The notes beneath the pieces are model-generated. The model was not told the DNA's origin. It worked only from the letters and a program-made list of their open reading frames with translations, and did not search any database. This document shows positions 40,057-50,932 of a DNA stretch of 64,000 nt, piece by piece. How positions within the stretch are numbered: the stretch's first letter is position 1; each line of letters starts with the position of its first letter. Position numbers and translations under genes: made by a program. The stretch is from assembly GCF_002443255.2 (NCBI RefSeq), contig NW_019211455.1, positions 39,413,449 through 39,477,448 on the forward strand, read 5' to 3'. Source of the stretch: Varroa destructor (lineage: Eukaryota; Arthropoda; Arachnida; Mesostigmata; Varroidae).

Positions 40057-41359
40057 GTAATCTTTTTTCTGTATTACCTCAATAGCAGGATAATGTTCAG
40101 CTCTATTTAGCAAGCTTCAGGCTACAGAAAATTTAGATAAAAGGTGCTTATATGAAAACCGAGATAGATAAAGCGTCCAACATGTATCCCTGTGGATAAC
40201 CGTTAGCAGTGTTTCAAGGATAACTATGAAAATATAGTGATTTCATCAAAATGGTTGTCATATCCATTCACGAGGTTATAAAAGCTGCTAAAATGAACTC
40301 ATTTAACGACAAAGCAATAAAAGATGATAGTCAGCAATTTTTGTCGGCACCAATTTTCCATTCATTTCTAGTAGAATAAGTTTTAGCGTGGAGAACAGGT
40401 CTAGCAATAAGTGGAACCAACCAGTAGGCTGAATGAAGAACTTTCCAGCTTGAGTTCATCTCTTGCACTGAGACCGCCGTTTTATGCAAGTAAATCACTT
40501 TAAAGTTTCTTTTTGTTTTCTTCGATTGAACTGCTCAGTTTAGTCAGCTGACGTTCACATCGTTGCCGTTTTATGAGCATTTACGAGTTTCATTTTTTTA
40601 ATATTCCACTGAACAATTTGGCTGGAAAAACCTTAGTTGACTTGAATAAACCCACAATATTTTTCATTATGGATCGTAGCATTAGTACCAATAACCCAAT
40701 ACAGAAAGTACCCTTTTCTGACATATAATTCAATAAGGTCAGTGCGTCAGTTTATTCAATTCAAAGAGAACCTACATTTTTGCCTTTCCTATTTTTTGTA
40801 TACACGTTGCCTACTCTAAACTACCCTTTGAATCACTTACTGATTAGCAAGTTGAAATGCATATTTGCCCAATAGTGCCTTAGTTAATCGTTGAATCCTT
40901 AAGAACGTCAAGTACGTGGATTACAAAGTAGTGGTGAATTTTCCCGCTAAAATATAGCTAACCGGTTTTTAATAGTTACAACACATGCTGAACTTTCACT
41001 CAAAGTTAAATTAAATCATTGCGCTGTCTGGGTAGTGTTCACTTGTCGCTGGCTGACGAACAGCGTGCCCTATCCCAAGTAACGCTTCTGAAGTTCAATT
41101 TAGCTGTCTATCTTATTGTCCTGAGATGTAAAAAACAAAAAACCAAAATTTTGAATGCTGCTTTTTCAAAGCGCTAACATATTGACGGGTCCTTTAAAGT
41201 AAATTTGGCGTTATTAGGTGGTAGTTATGAAAAAATTAATGCTTTTGTAACTTAATTCTTGCGTTATTATAGATGTTGAAAAAACGATGCCTCAGGGCAA
41301 TATATTCTCACTTCTTAGAGAGATGCCCAATTTTGCAATTATGAATATGTTTTTCGGTT

Positions 41360-42076
41360 ATGAAAGCAAATTTCTCTCGCGGCAATCCAAGGTACCTGTC
41401 GCTTTTAATAAAAACAAAAAATCGTATTTCTCGTTACTTCAAAATCAGACGCAGTAAACTACCCCACAGACAAAGATCAGCGTGTCCACCGACATATCTG
41501 TCGCAGCACCTGTGGTCACCGCAACAGACGCCTTTGCGGTTTCTACAATGTAAGCCTTCGAATCTTAATTTTTCTCACGAGTTTCGACCATCGACAACGC
41601 TGACACATTGCGGAAAGGGTCTGAACATATTTTAGATCTGGTAGATTCTGAAAAAAATAAAACAGCGGCATTGTACAATCAGCTCCAGAGACTGTATAGG
41701 GAACACCAATGTTTGTCGACGAATTTTTTCTATGGAATCTCGAGCTTAGAAATAAAAAACAGTATTGTATCTGTTAAAAAAGAATAATATTCAAATGACA
41801 TGGCACGCATGTTCTCCGAATATCAATGTTCCTATTCAAAGCTTGCCTAAAACATTTAGAAACTGCTCTAGAGGTCTTGCAGAATATGGAAAGCTTACAC
41901 TGATCACCTTTCACAATCAGTATGAGAGGGCACATCGAGAACCACCGATGCTTATCTACAAGCCTCTTCTCCGAATACTTAACGAAATTTCTGGTATATT
42001 TGTGAAAGACGACATTCTTTTTCTTCTACTAAACTACAAGCAATGTACTAACACTCGTAAATCCTGCTCGCCGTAA
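41360..42076 (+). pseudogene. Cluster of plus-strand open frames, probable decayed coding sequence
   Basis: Three open stretches abut on the plus strand: 41360-41635, 41635-41786 (DLVDSEKNKTAALYNQLQRL then LYREHQCLSTNFFYG), and 41765-42076 in the same frame as the first (for example FRNCSRGLAEYGKLTLITFH and PMLIYKPLLRILNEISGIFV). The density of open sequence on one strand exceeds that of the flanks. No domain recognised; mobile-element origin is an inference from its position between Gypsy and mariner remnants. Confidence 0.3.
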
Positions 42077-43449
42077 ATGTTCAAACTTCGCGCTCGGAAA
42101 GTCAACACCAAATACAAAAATATATGCGAAAACCGCCAGGATTTGCCGATGGCTCGTTACTAAAATCGCTTTCCTAAGCACTGGGCTTGTAGGTGATGAA
42201 CAATATTGCCTTATTTGTACCAGACGATTAAAATAATGTTAACAGACGGCGTTTTATGAATAAGTTTGGAGCTAGTGCTTCAGACCCCGCAGAGTCTGCA
42301 CTACTAAGGCCCGCCCAAGTAACGACGAATCTCCAGAGGGGAGAAAGATAAAATTATTTGAATTTTTTTTTGAAGGGAAAAAAATTATTTGAAACCGAAA
42401 AAGAATCGTTGAATGAAAATTGGCTTAAAACATGTCTGATACTAGCTATGAGTCGCTACCGCGACTACGTTATGATACAAGCAATTGTATGACGACATGG
42501 ACTGGTTTATCGCCAATAAAGAGTATTTTTGTGAAAATTGGACCTAATAGAATGATCTTCGTGAATGCACGGCCCTTGAAAGAAGGTTATCTTGCCATAT
42601 TGCTAAAAACGTGCGCTGTTTTACGAGTTTGCTACGTTTAATGAAGAACTTTCTTTACAACACCTTTATTCGGATATAGCTCATTAAATATTGTTGATAC
42701 ACGTACAAATCTTAATCGAGGAGAATATCAATAGAAGCTCAATAACTTCCAATAATAAGAAGCCATCCAATGCATATCTGGAAGGCAACCCTCGATTGTC
42801 CAAAACTGCGTAGAAATGCTATTGCCTAAGGGTTTAAGAATGCCAGTCTAAAAGCTACATTCAGTATATTCACAGACATTTAGTAGGACACTTCAATATG
42901 GGTCATCCTTGACTGAATTTTTAACAAGTTACGGTACCTAGAGTTGATAAAGGTCAATTATCCTTAAATATGTCAATATGCTGTTAACAACTGTCTTTTT
43001 ACTCTATTGCACTTTAGTTTTTAGCCACTGTTTCTGTTATAACCTGAGCATTGATAAAGAAATGGGGAATCAGGCCTTTCATCGTCGTAACCGATGTCTT
43101 TAGGCATACCTAACAAAACGGCAGAAAGTTCACGAGTTAGGATGTGACTTCATGCTGTGATCCATCTGGAGCAATGAGAGCGAACTCGACACTGTGGCAT
43201 TGATAGGATAAGCCCACAGTTGAATCTGATGTCCATTCCGAAACATTTAATAATCCTAATATTTACTTCTTCCGATTATTTGCAAATGAAATTCGCAATC
43301 GACGTTTGATGATAAAGAAAGTTCCAAAACATAGCCGGACGAGCTTTCAACAACAAACCAGAAAATTTCATGGTGTATTTAATTGGAAATAATGAGTAGA
43401 CGACGATTAAATTTTAGACCAAAAATGTATACGTAAAATGCTTTTGGAA

Positions 43450-44076
43450 ACACGAAAGTGTAGTAGCAGTACAAAGCCAATATTGTAAGGAATTTCATGG
43501 AGATTCACCTACGTAATTTACCAAATCGCATTAAAGATACACACAAGAAGACGAATGTAACTGTTCAAAATGGTCATAGGAAATGTTCCGGAAACTATTA
43601 TAAAGCTTTGGTTAAGAAAAAATATTAAAGAATTATAGCAAAAAATCCCAGGAGTCTTTAAGACAATCAATACTTCAGTCAGTCAATGATTCATTCAATG
43701 CAATCGTATGCCTAGCATTAGTAAATCAACTGTTGTAGTTTAAGGCGTTATAAATAGAAATGGTACATTCCCGGATCTGAACCCGAAAATAATTTTGCAA
43801 ATGGTACGCATAAAAATTAACAGGATGCACAGGATCTTTCACATGAATGGGCTAGACGAAAGAGTCTTATCTTCCGGACCTGACGTCAGTGCACTTTTTC
43901 TTATGGAAACATTTTCGAGATTAAGTCTACGTTTCAAACCTGACAATATTAGCGGATTAACAGAACGAGGATATGCCGCAAAACTAGATTAAATTTTTGT
44001 TGAAATTTGTAAATCGATAGCCCGCCGTTATCAGCAGTGCATTTAAGACAGTGATCATATTGAGTATTTGCTTGGT
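43450..44076 (+). pseudogene. Mariner-type (Tc1/mariner superfamily) transposase remnant
   Basis: A dead DNA-transposon coding region read across all three plus frames. Family landmarks occur in order: GNVPE after a degenerate N-terminal helix-turn-helix (about 43585), PSISKSTV matching the second helix-turn-helix (43711-43740), EWARRKSLI corresponding to the usual WIGRRG region (about 43845), PDLTSVHFFLW (43874-43906) matching the conserved PDLTPxDFFLW motif, VY shortly after, and finally RRYQQCI and HIEYLL at the C-terminus (about 44025-44073). Only about 130 bases separate the helix-turn-helix from PDLT, where a full element has several hundred, so most of the catalytic DDE core is deleted. 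There are multiple stops and frame changes. Terminal inverted repeats were not found by eye. Confidence 0.75.
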
Positions 44077-44079
44077 ACG

Positions 44080-44933
44080 ACAAAAGTTACGTATTCTACA
44101 GAGTTACCAAAGGTGCAATTATTTGCATTATTATTATTTATTTATCCTACGTGATAAAAAGCTTTCTTGTCTAAATTATACAATAAGCTTTATTTATATT
44201 TTGTGGTAAGCAAATATAGCCCTTAGTTAATATTGTGGCCTTTTTAACATATCTCATTATTTGCTACCAATTCGTATATGTAATACGAGTATCACATGGT
44301 ATAAATAATGCGTACTCATATACAAATGTCAATGCATATTTAAATCAGTCAGTTGATCAAAATAAGCTTTGATCTTTTTATAATCTAGTCCTTATAAGCA
44401 AATGTTGACTACAATATAACAACGACAGTCCAATTGTATTATCATAGCATATTTACTCATAGAAAATTATTCGAAAATTTCATAAATGAATAATTCTGCT
44501 TTTATCTCAAGCCAGTATGATGTACTAATATTATGTACAGACATATAAAACGGCTCCAGCATTATTATTAGCAACAGTTTGACGGAAAACAAGGATCCTC
44601 AGAGGTCCCGCTCTTTGTGGAAAATATGTGATAAGCACAAAACGTATTATTTGAAGCTCACCGACAGCCAGCTTGATGAATCAAATTCGCTGTTTCACCG
44701 ATACATACTAAATGAAACCAAATGAATCACGTATTTATTGAATTGCAATACAGAGACCTTATTGCAATGAGACCTTTATACTTAGAAGCCATTTTACTAG
44801 GGTGTGATCGACAAAGTAGAGGAGTGCAAAGCTGTGTTCTGAGTAGGACCGTAAACAGTATCATATGCGTATATATAAAGCTAATTAGGTGTTATATTTT
44901 AGTTGTTTGTCAGGCGGTATCTTTCAGCCACAT
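44080..44933. other. Intergenic spacer, AT-rich
   Basis: Between the mariner remnant and the 3' end of the minus-strand gene. Nothing recognised except AT-rich sequence; AATAAA-like strings for the minus-strand gene cannot be told from background. Confidence 0.4.
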
Positions 44934-46816
44934 CTACATAACGGTTCCGGCTAAGAACTTTGCCAGTCTTTCAACGGTAATCACGTGGCTGGGTAGCGCA
45001 TTCAGTCGCTGAGTTCTTCTTTTAAGCAAAGTTTCTTTTTGTTCAGCTGCAAGCTTTGCATTATCACTTTTTGCTTTCTGTATGAGGGCTTGTTCCCGTT
45101 CGAAAGTATCTGGCCCTGTGTGCAGTAAAGTGTTTTTCCCTGAGTCCGCGCTAACCTTTAAATAAAAAAAGTGCATACATTGAATAAAATAACAATTGGT
45201 TTTTGCAAATCGATCAAGTGATGGTTTACTGACAATGTAAATTAATGATCTGTAACTAGGTTAGATATTCAAACTGATTGGAAAATTTCCACTGTAAATG
45301 ACCGGAGATATACATGCTAAGAAGTATGAGTACGACGACATATAGGATGAGAAAAACTTCATACTAACGGTTTTATGGAGTCCCTCTAATGGATCCAGGG
45401 TTATTTGCCGTTGAATTTCTTGCACGCCGTCCGATGTGCTCCATTCGTCAAGCCGTTTTGCGATCTAGAAGAATGTCGCAAGAAAACGCATCGTAGCCTC
45501 AGTAGGTGATATTAAGAAGAGTAGGTTTCGAGCGTTCAATCAACAAAGCAGATAAATCCCACGTACCTGTGAGCATGTCAAAGGGAAAGCAGCTAAAGGA
45601 AGAAACATAATACTTTTCAATGTGACTGTTTAATGCGCACCACTATAATAAACTGAAAATATAATATTGTGAGCTAACCCCGGTAATACCTACTTAAATT
45701 ACTGAAAAAACCTGAAGTACCACATACCTCAGTTACCGGTGAGATAAGGCAACCAGGTGGTTGGTTGTCAAGTCGAGCCTTTTTGAATGGATTTTGCTCC
45801 AACGGCTCATCAGCACGATTCGTTAGGTCAGCAAGTATGAATAGCAGCTCTTCCTCCAGCACATCGCCTTCCGTGCCAAAAGAGAGCTCAAGGGACTTCA
45901 TCTGCCTATACAGTTCCGCCAGCTGCTTTGAAGTACAGTATGTGTAACAAGAAAAACAGCAAACCACCCTTAGTATATATATACAGGTGGATAATAAATG
46001 ACGCCTTCCCAGCTTTAAGTATGCTCTAAGTAAGTTCTATCCACACTTTTCGCTTATGCTAATTTTGATATCTTAGATATAAGCGGCATTTATATGCGTT
46101 TCTAAATTGATCCTAATCGGATTAATCTAGAAGATTACAAAATGTTACAGAGTGTCCCGATTATGTTTTATAAAGTCATGAAGCATCACGGATTTCTTGT
46201 AATAAAGAAACAAGTAATATGTCCATGTAACTAGGTTTTACTGCCCTTATAGTTTTGCTGGATTACTGCCACCTACCTACCTTATTTGATTCAAGACCTA
46301 ATTCTGACTCGGCTTCCGATATAAGTTTCTTAGCGGCTTCGAATCGTCCCTTCATAGCCTCTCTCATATTCTGCGTGTAGAAAACGAATTAACGAAAACA
46401 TATTAATTATAGTGCAGATATTCAATGCTTCCTACAGCAGTTTTAATTAACCAATACCATTCTATAATGATTTAAGGAATTATGGATGGACAAAATGGAA
46501 TCTATATTAGAACTTGAAAAACTATCTTTTTCTTCAAAGACAAAAATGAAATCTCAATTGCTGGGAAACTCGAAAAGACGCACCTGAGACCTCAATACAC
46601 AAAAAGAGAATATGCGCGATCAAAAAACAGAAGTGCCAATCTGTAAAAGGAAATTAATACATTTTTTTTGTACCTTGTAAATCTTCAAAGCAGCGGGACT
46701 GCCACAGAAAATCTCACAGGAAGCAAGAGATTGTCGCGGATTGAATGAGGCTCTTCGTGAAGAAGATCGTCGCTTAGTTCTTGGGTTTGATGTTGACTCA
46801 GTCAAAGCTGAAGTTT
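44934..46816 (-). CDS. Unidentified multi-exon gene, basic coiled-coil-like protein (5' end not located)
   Basis: Five exons join in frame on the minus strand. In transcript order they are 46816-46674, 46370-46281, 45925-45728, 45464-45369 and 45155-44934 (stop TAG). Donors are gtacaa, gtaggt, gtatgt and gttagt; every acceptor ends in AG. The introns are 213-355 bases and all four are phase 0. The 248 residues visible begin with a basic serine-rich stretch (KRRSSSRRASF) that fits RRxS sites of basophilic kinases. A helical, Glu/Lys-rich part follows (MKGRFEAAKKL, QLAELYRQMKSLEL), then an acidic patch (DVLEEELLF), a proline-rich turn, and a last exon rich in Lys, Gln and Glu (EREQALIQKAKSDNAKL) that looks coiled-coil. 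The first listed exon enters with two leading bases, so at least one upstream exon with the start codon is missing. I do not recognise the family. A basic RRxS patch near the N-terminus also occurs in kinetochore Dsn1 proteins, but that resemblance is too weak for a name. Confidence 0.7.
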
Positions 46817-49800
46817 CTGAAATAAAAAGATATAGAAAATTTGGATTGCACAGCTTCAGTGTCTGTTCATCAGTACAGTTCAGAATACTACTTCATCATT
46901 TAGTTTTCATTAACCTGCGTCATTTTTATATCCCAAATTAATGTTTTTTTTCTGTGTAGAAACCCTTTGATATAGAGGTCGGCGAGTATGTATTCTGTAA
47001 ACGGGAATGATTTGTGTTTTTGTAGGAGCTGAATGTAAATTCAGCTGACGGAGCGAAAACATAATGATTGATTGTTGTCAGTTGCTATTGTGCACCGTTT
47101 ATTATTGGACTCCAATTACCTTGTTCCTGTCATTGATCCTCTCGCTTCGACTATTTTGGGCCGTGGGCAAAGGACAAGTCAAACGTACGCTTAGATCAGT
47201 TGCCACAGGTATAAAAAAAAACTCGCGTAATCAATTGTTTAGTGACGGCTTTGCACCGGCTTCACATGCTGCTTATTTGATATCTAAAAATGAAGTTCCA
47301 CAAGGTCTCGATAGACTTTGGTCTATCGTACCGAAGTTACCCAGTTTACGATATTGTAATATATATGAGAAATACCTAATTATGAAGTTAACCAGGTTGT
47401 AAAATGAGCATGCACAGTATATTATTACCATAAAGATAGGATAAAAGATTATAGAATATATGAAATAATAAATTATAAAGTATTTCACATAGGATGATAA
47501 CTACTCGAACAAGTTCGAGTTTACGATTTGATCCATGAGAAATAAGTAAAGAGCTTCAAATATGTACCCATTACATGTAACAGGTAGTAATGTCTGTAGC
47601 TGACGCTATACGCGAAAAGGGTACATTCTTTTCCCTAGTCGCACCTGGGATCAGCTCTTTGTTATTGCAACGAATTACAGAGGTGTCAAGGAAAATTTTC
47701 AGACGAACCTCTCAAAGAAGTGTACGCTGCGTTTGTGCCATAAAAAAGTTTTCGACTACCTACTAAGTGTGAATTCCTTTAACATACGTAATGATCGGGA
47801 GCATTGAAAACTACGTTATCTTCATCATAAAATGACTAGAAACCTTGTTCTAAAGCTGCTAATTGAGTTATGTTGAGTCACAATATGTTGGGCATGTCAA
47901 CAAAATGTTAGTCATGTCTTTGTATAGACAGCAAATCAAATAATTCGTTAATCATTCGCTCATCGCATTTTCCGATGAAACCTATTGCTTTTTTCTTCCG
48001 CCTCAACGGTCTGTAAATTAATTAAGCCATATCCACAACACCAGAACGACAAGAGGGTGAGTAAAGCCCGTCGTCCGAAACGGTAGTTTTACTGACACAT
48101 TTAGTGACACCTACGATATTGAAAAATACTCCCTTTTGCATCTGGATATATAATAGTAACAGCTTAATCCTGTAATATATATATCTACAGATTTTCTGTT
48201 ATACAAAATAAATAATAGTTCAAGTGAAAAACTTTCGCCCTCTTTTTCCTTAGGCAATACTCAAAAAGAGATTAAAGAAAGAAGTTAAAATCGATTGCTC
48301 TTCCCCAAAACCGTTCTTTGTTGATGAAGTATTACCCGTATCTAGTAAATCCTGTTCAACCCAAAGAAATATGCAGAAACATCGTCAAAGAATTAGAAAA
48401 ATTATAATACAGCTACATAAAAATGTTATATACGAATGTTATATACAAAACATATGATATATAGACTACATAAATTACGAATACATAGATTAGGCGAAGC
48501 GATCGGAAAGATAATATACCTTTCAACAGGTAACTTTATTGCCTTAAAAGGCTTCGAAGCGCTTGCGATATTTAAAAATGCTCTGCTAAAGTGGATATCA
48601 TCAAAGAACACCTGTATAATTCTGCACGTGCCTATCAAAAAAAGTTTAGAGAGGCTATATTACGTGCTGTAAGTCACAGGAAGCCCGAGATGACGCAATT
48701 GGTCTTCTTATTGGATATAATTTCATTTATTTCATTCCGTATCACGTATATGATTACAGTATATATATATACCACGCCCTACTCGATGGTCTAGGTAACC
48801 GAAAGTAAGTTAACAAGGCAGAGGCTAGAAGAAAGGCATTTTAGAAGCAAGAAGGACTGCGACCAAAGAAATATTAGCATCTTTTTTTTAATAATGAGAA
48901 CAGTAAACCAATGCTGTTTCAATGAGCAGCGTTTTCGTACAACTAAATATATTTCCTTAGAGGTTAAACTAAATTTCACAGCGTATAAAACAAAGCAATT
49001 TTTTATTATGTTATTACAATGTTAAAAGTAACTTAGTTCACGTACTTTTTTTTTGTTAGCAACGAATACTTGCATTTACAACCATCTCATCAAATAGTAG
49101 AATATAACAATGATTAACCACAATTTCAACTTCCACTTGTCGAACAACTTTACATCAAATCTTACCCACCTGCAATATCCTTGTTGTCCATTATGGAAGC
49201 TCTATTGATTTCACTCGATTTGTTTTTGGGTTAACTTATAAACACGTAACGATCGTTTTGCTGTTGCTTGCAGCTAATTTTGCTATCAGATGAACCGAAC
49301 AAGCATAGTAAGTTCTAAGTAAAAATTTTGTTGTGTTACTAATAGATAGAGATACGATTCGTTTTATTTTTTTCTCACTCTGAATAAGCGAACTTCCAAA
49401 GAAACGCAATTAATAGTCAAATTCAACCTTCACAATGCGAATTTTCGTTATTAGCATTCTTGGCGCTACTGGGCCTGACATTATTTATTCTCTCGATTCA
49501 AATTAGCAGACGACAAAATTGGTAAACAAACACTCCGAGGATTTGCACTCTCACATTCGGTTCCATCGGGACTGATTCGGAAGCCGCGTGAACTTGGACA
49601 TGCATGTTCTTGTGTTCCTTTGTCCTCGGAACGCGCCGGGTCGGGACATGCGTTAGCAAATGTGTTTTGCACTGGTACAATTGGTCGAAGTGTGTTGTTC
49701 CAGAGTGCTGTGCTGATACGAAACTTTATCGAAGGTTGTCCTTGTTATAGCCTTTGTTGTTGAAAGATTCGAGGTAAATGGTATTGGGGCGGATATAGTA

Positions 49801-50932
49801 GTGAAACTAGGACTACAGGATACAAAGTATGTTTTTAAGGATTTGCTAAACTAAATTTGCAAAATTTCGAGAATTTACATAAACTGAAGTGAAGAATCCA
49901 TCTTGCTGAAAAGACCTCGAGTTGATGTTCGCTGTTATCTGTCGGGATATCATCCTACAGAAGTGCTAAGCTTTAACGAAGAATAGTGAGTATTTTTTTA
50001 TGAGTCGCGAAAATTACTAGATATTCTCAGAAATAGATAAATCCATTTATTAAGTGTTACATGTTAAGTATAAATCACTTTATATGACAAATTGTATTTT
50101 TTGTAACCATTGCCACCTGTCGAAGTGAGCAACCAACCTTACTGCTTTTTCAGCATTGAGAAGGGCAATCGTCTACCTATTTTGTTTACACTACATAGGA
50201 TTTTCTCTTCTCGTCTGTTATTAAATTATTTCAAAGATGTTAGTAATTTAGAACTTACTTTATACGAGCACTTTGATCGATTATGGCTTGACACCGTTTC
50301 AGCAATGGCATGCAGTAAAACGACTGACTCAGAGCAGTCTTTTGCCTGGAACTGCATCATTTAGGGTGTTCAATATAAAAACACGATGTATTTATTACAT
50401 CGACTTACATTCCCAGCAGCAGTCGATATTCCTAGAGCAAAGGGTCAAGTAGAATAGTAATCAAAAGCAGTTGATTTTTGCAGAACTCCTGTAAAGCAAA
50501 TTTTCCATTTTGTAATTTGGAAGAATGACTAAAATATTATGTATATTGTAACGTTATCTAACCTTCTTTGGCGATGCCAAAAACACTCCGTTGTTGCCAC
50601 ATACCGAGAGCCTGCGTTGAAAATCTAGGACACATGTAGATGAGAAGTATTTTAAAAACACATCCAAGAGAAGTTTTGTAGTTTTTGCGAAAAGCACTTA
50701 ATACCCATGATTGTGGTCAAACGCTTGTTGCCGATTCTATATTTTTTAAATAAAATATATTTCATAATAGCAATAGTTGAACGCTTTTACTTAAACAATG
50801 CTGAATGGACACTTTAATGGTTTTTTCATTAATAATAATAACGATAATCCCGGATAACGTATCCGATATTTTTCTATTTGTCAGCGGAGACAGGTGCCAC
50901 AACTTACGGGGGTTTGTTCGCTGCCGCAAATA
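46817..50932. other. Region between the unidentified minus-strand gene and APC10
   Basis: Should contain the missing first exon(s) of the minus-strand gene and the APC10 promoter. A 112-codon plus-strand frame (47064-47402) begins with a hydrophobic stretch (LFLSLILSLRLFWAVG) but has no other support. At 49.5-49.67 kb a cysteine-containing open segment on the minus strand (CPDPARSEDKG, ACPSSRGFRISPDGTECE) loosely resembles an EGF-like piece. Confidence 0.4.
47503..47520. repeat. Small inverted repeat
   Basis: ACTCGAAC and GTTCGAGT (8 pairs) flank a 2-base spacer in AT-rich DNA, a compact near-palindrome of unknown role. Confidence 0.7.

Noticed and set aside
47064..47402. 112-codon frame with a hydrophobic start, as a membrane protein gene
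   Set aside because: A frame of this length is expected a few times by chance in 64 kb; no second feature supports it.
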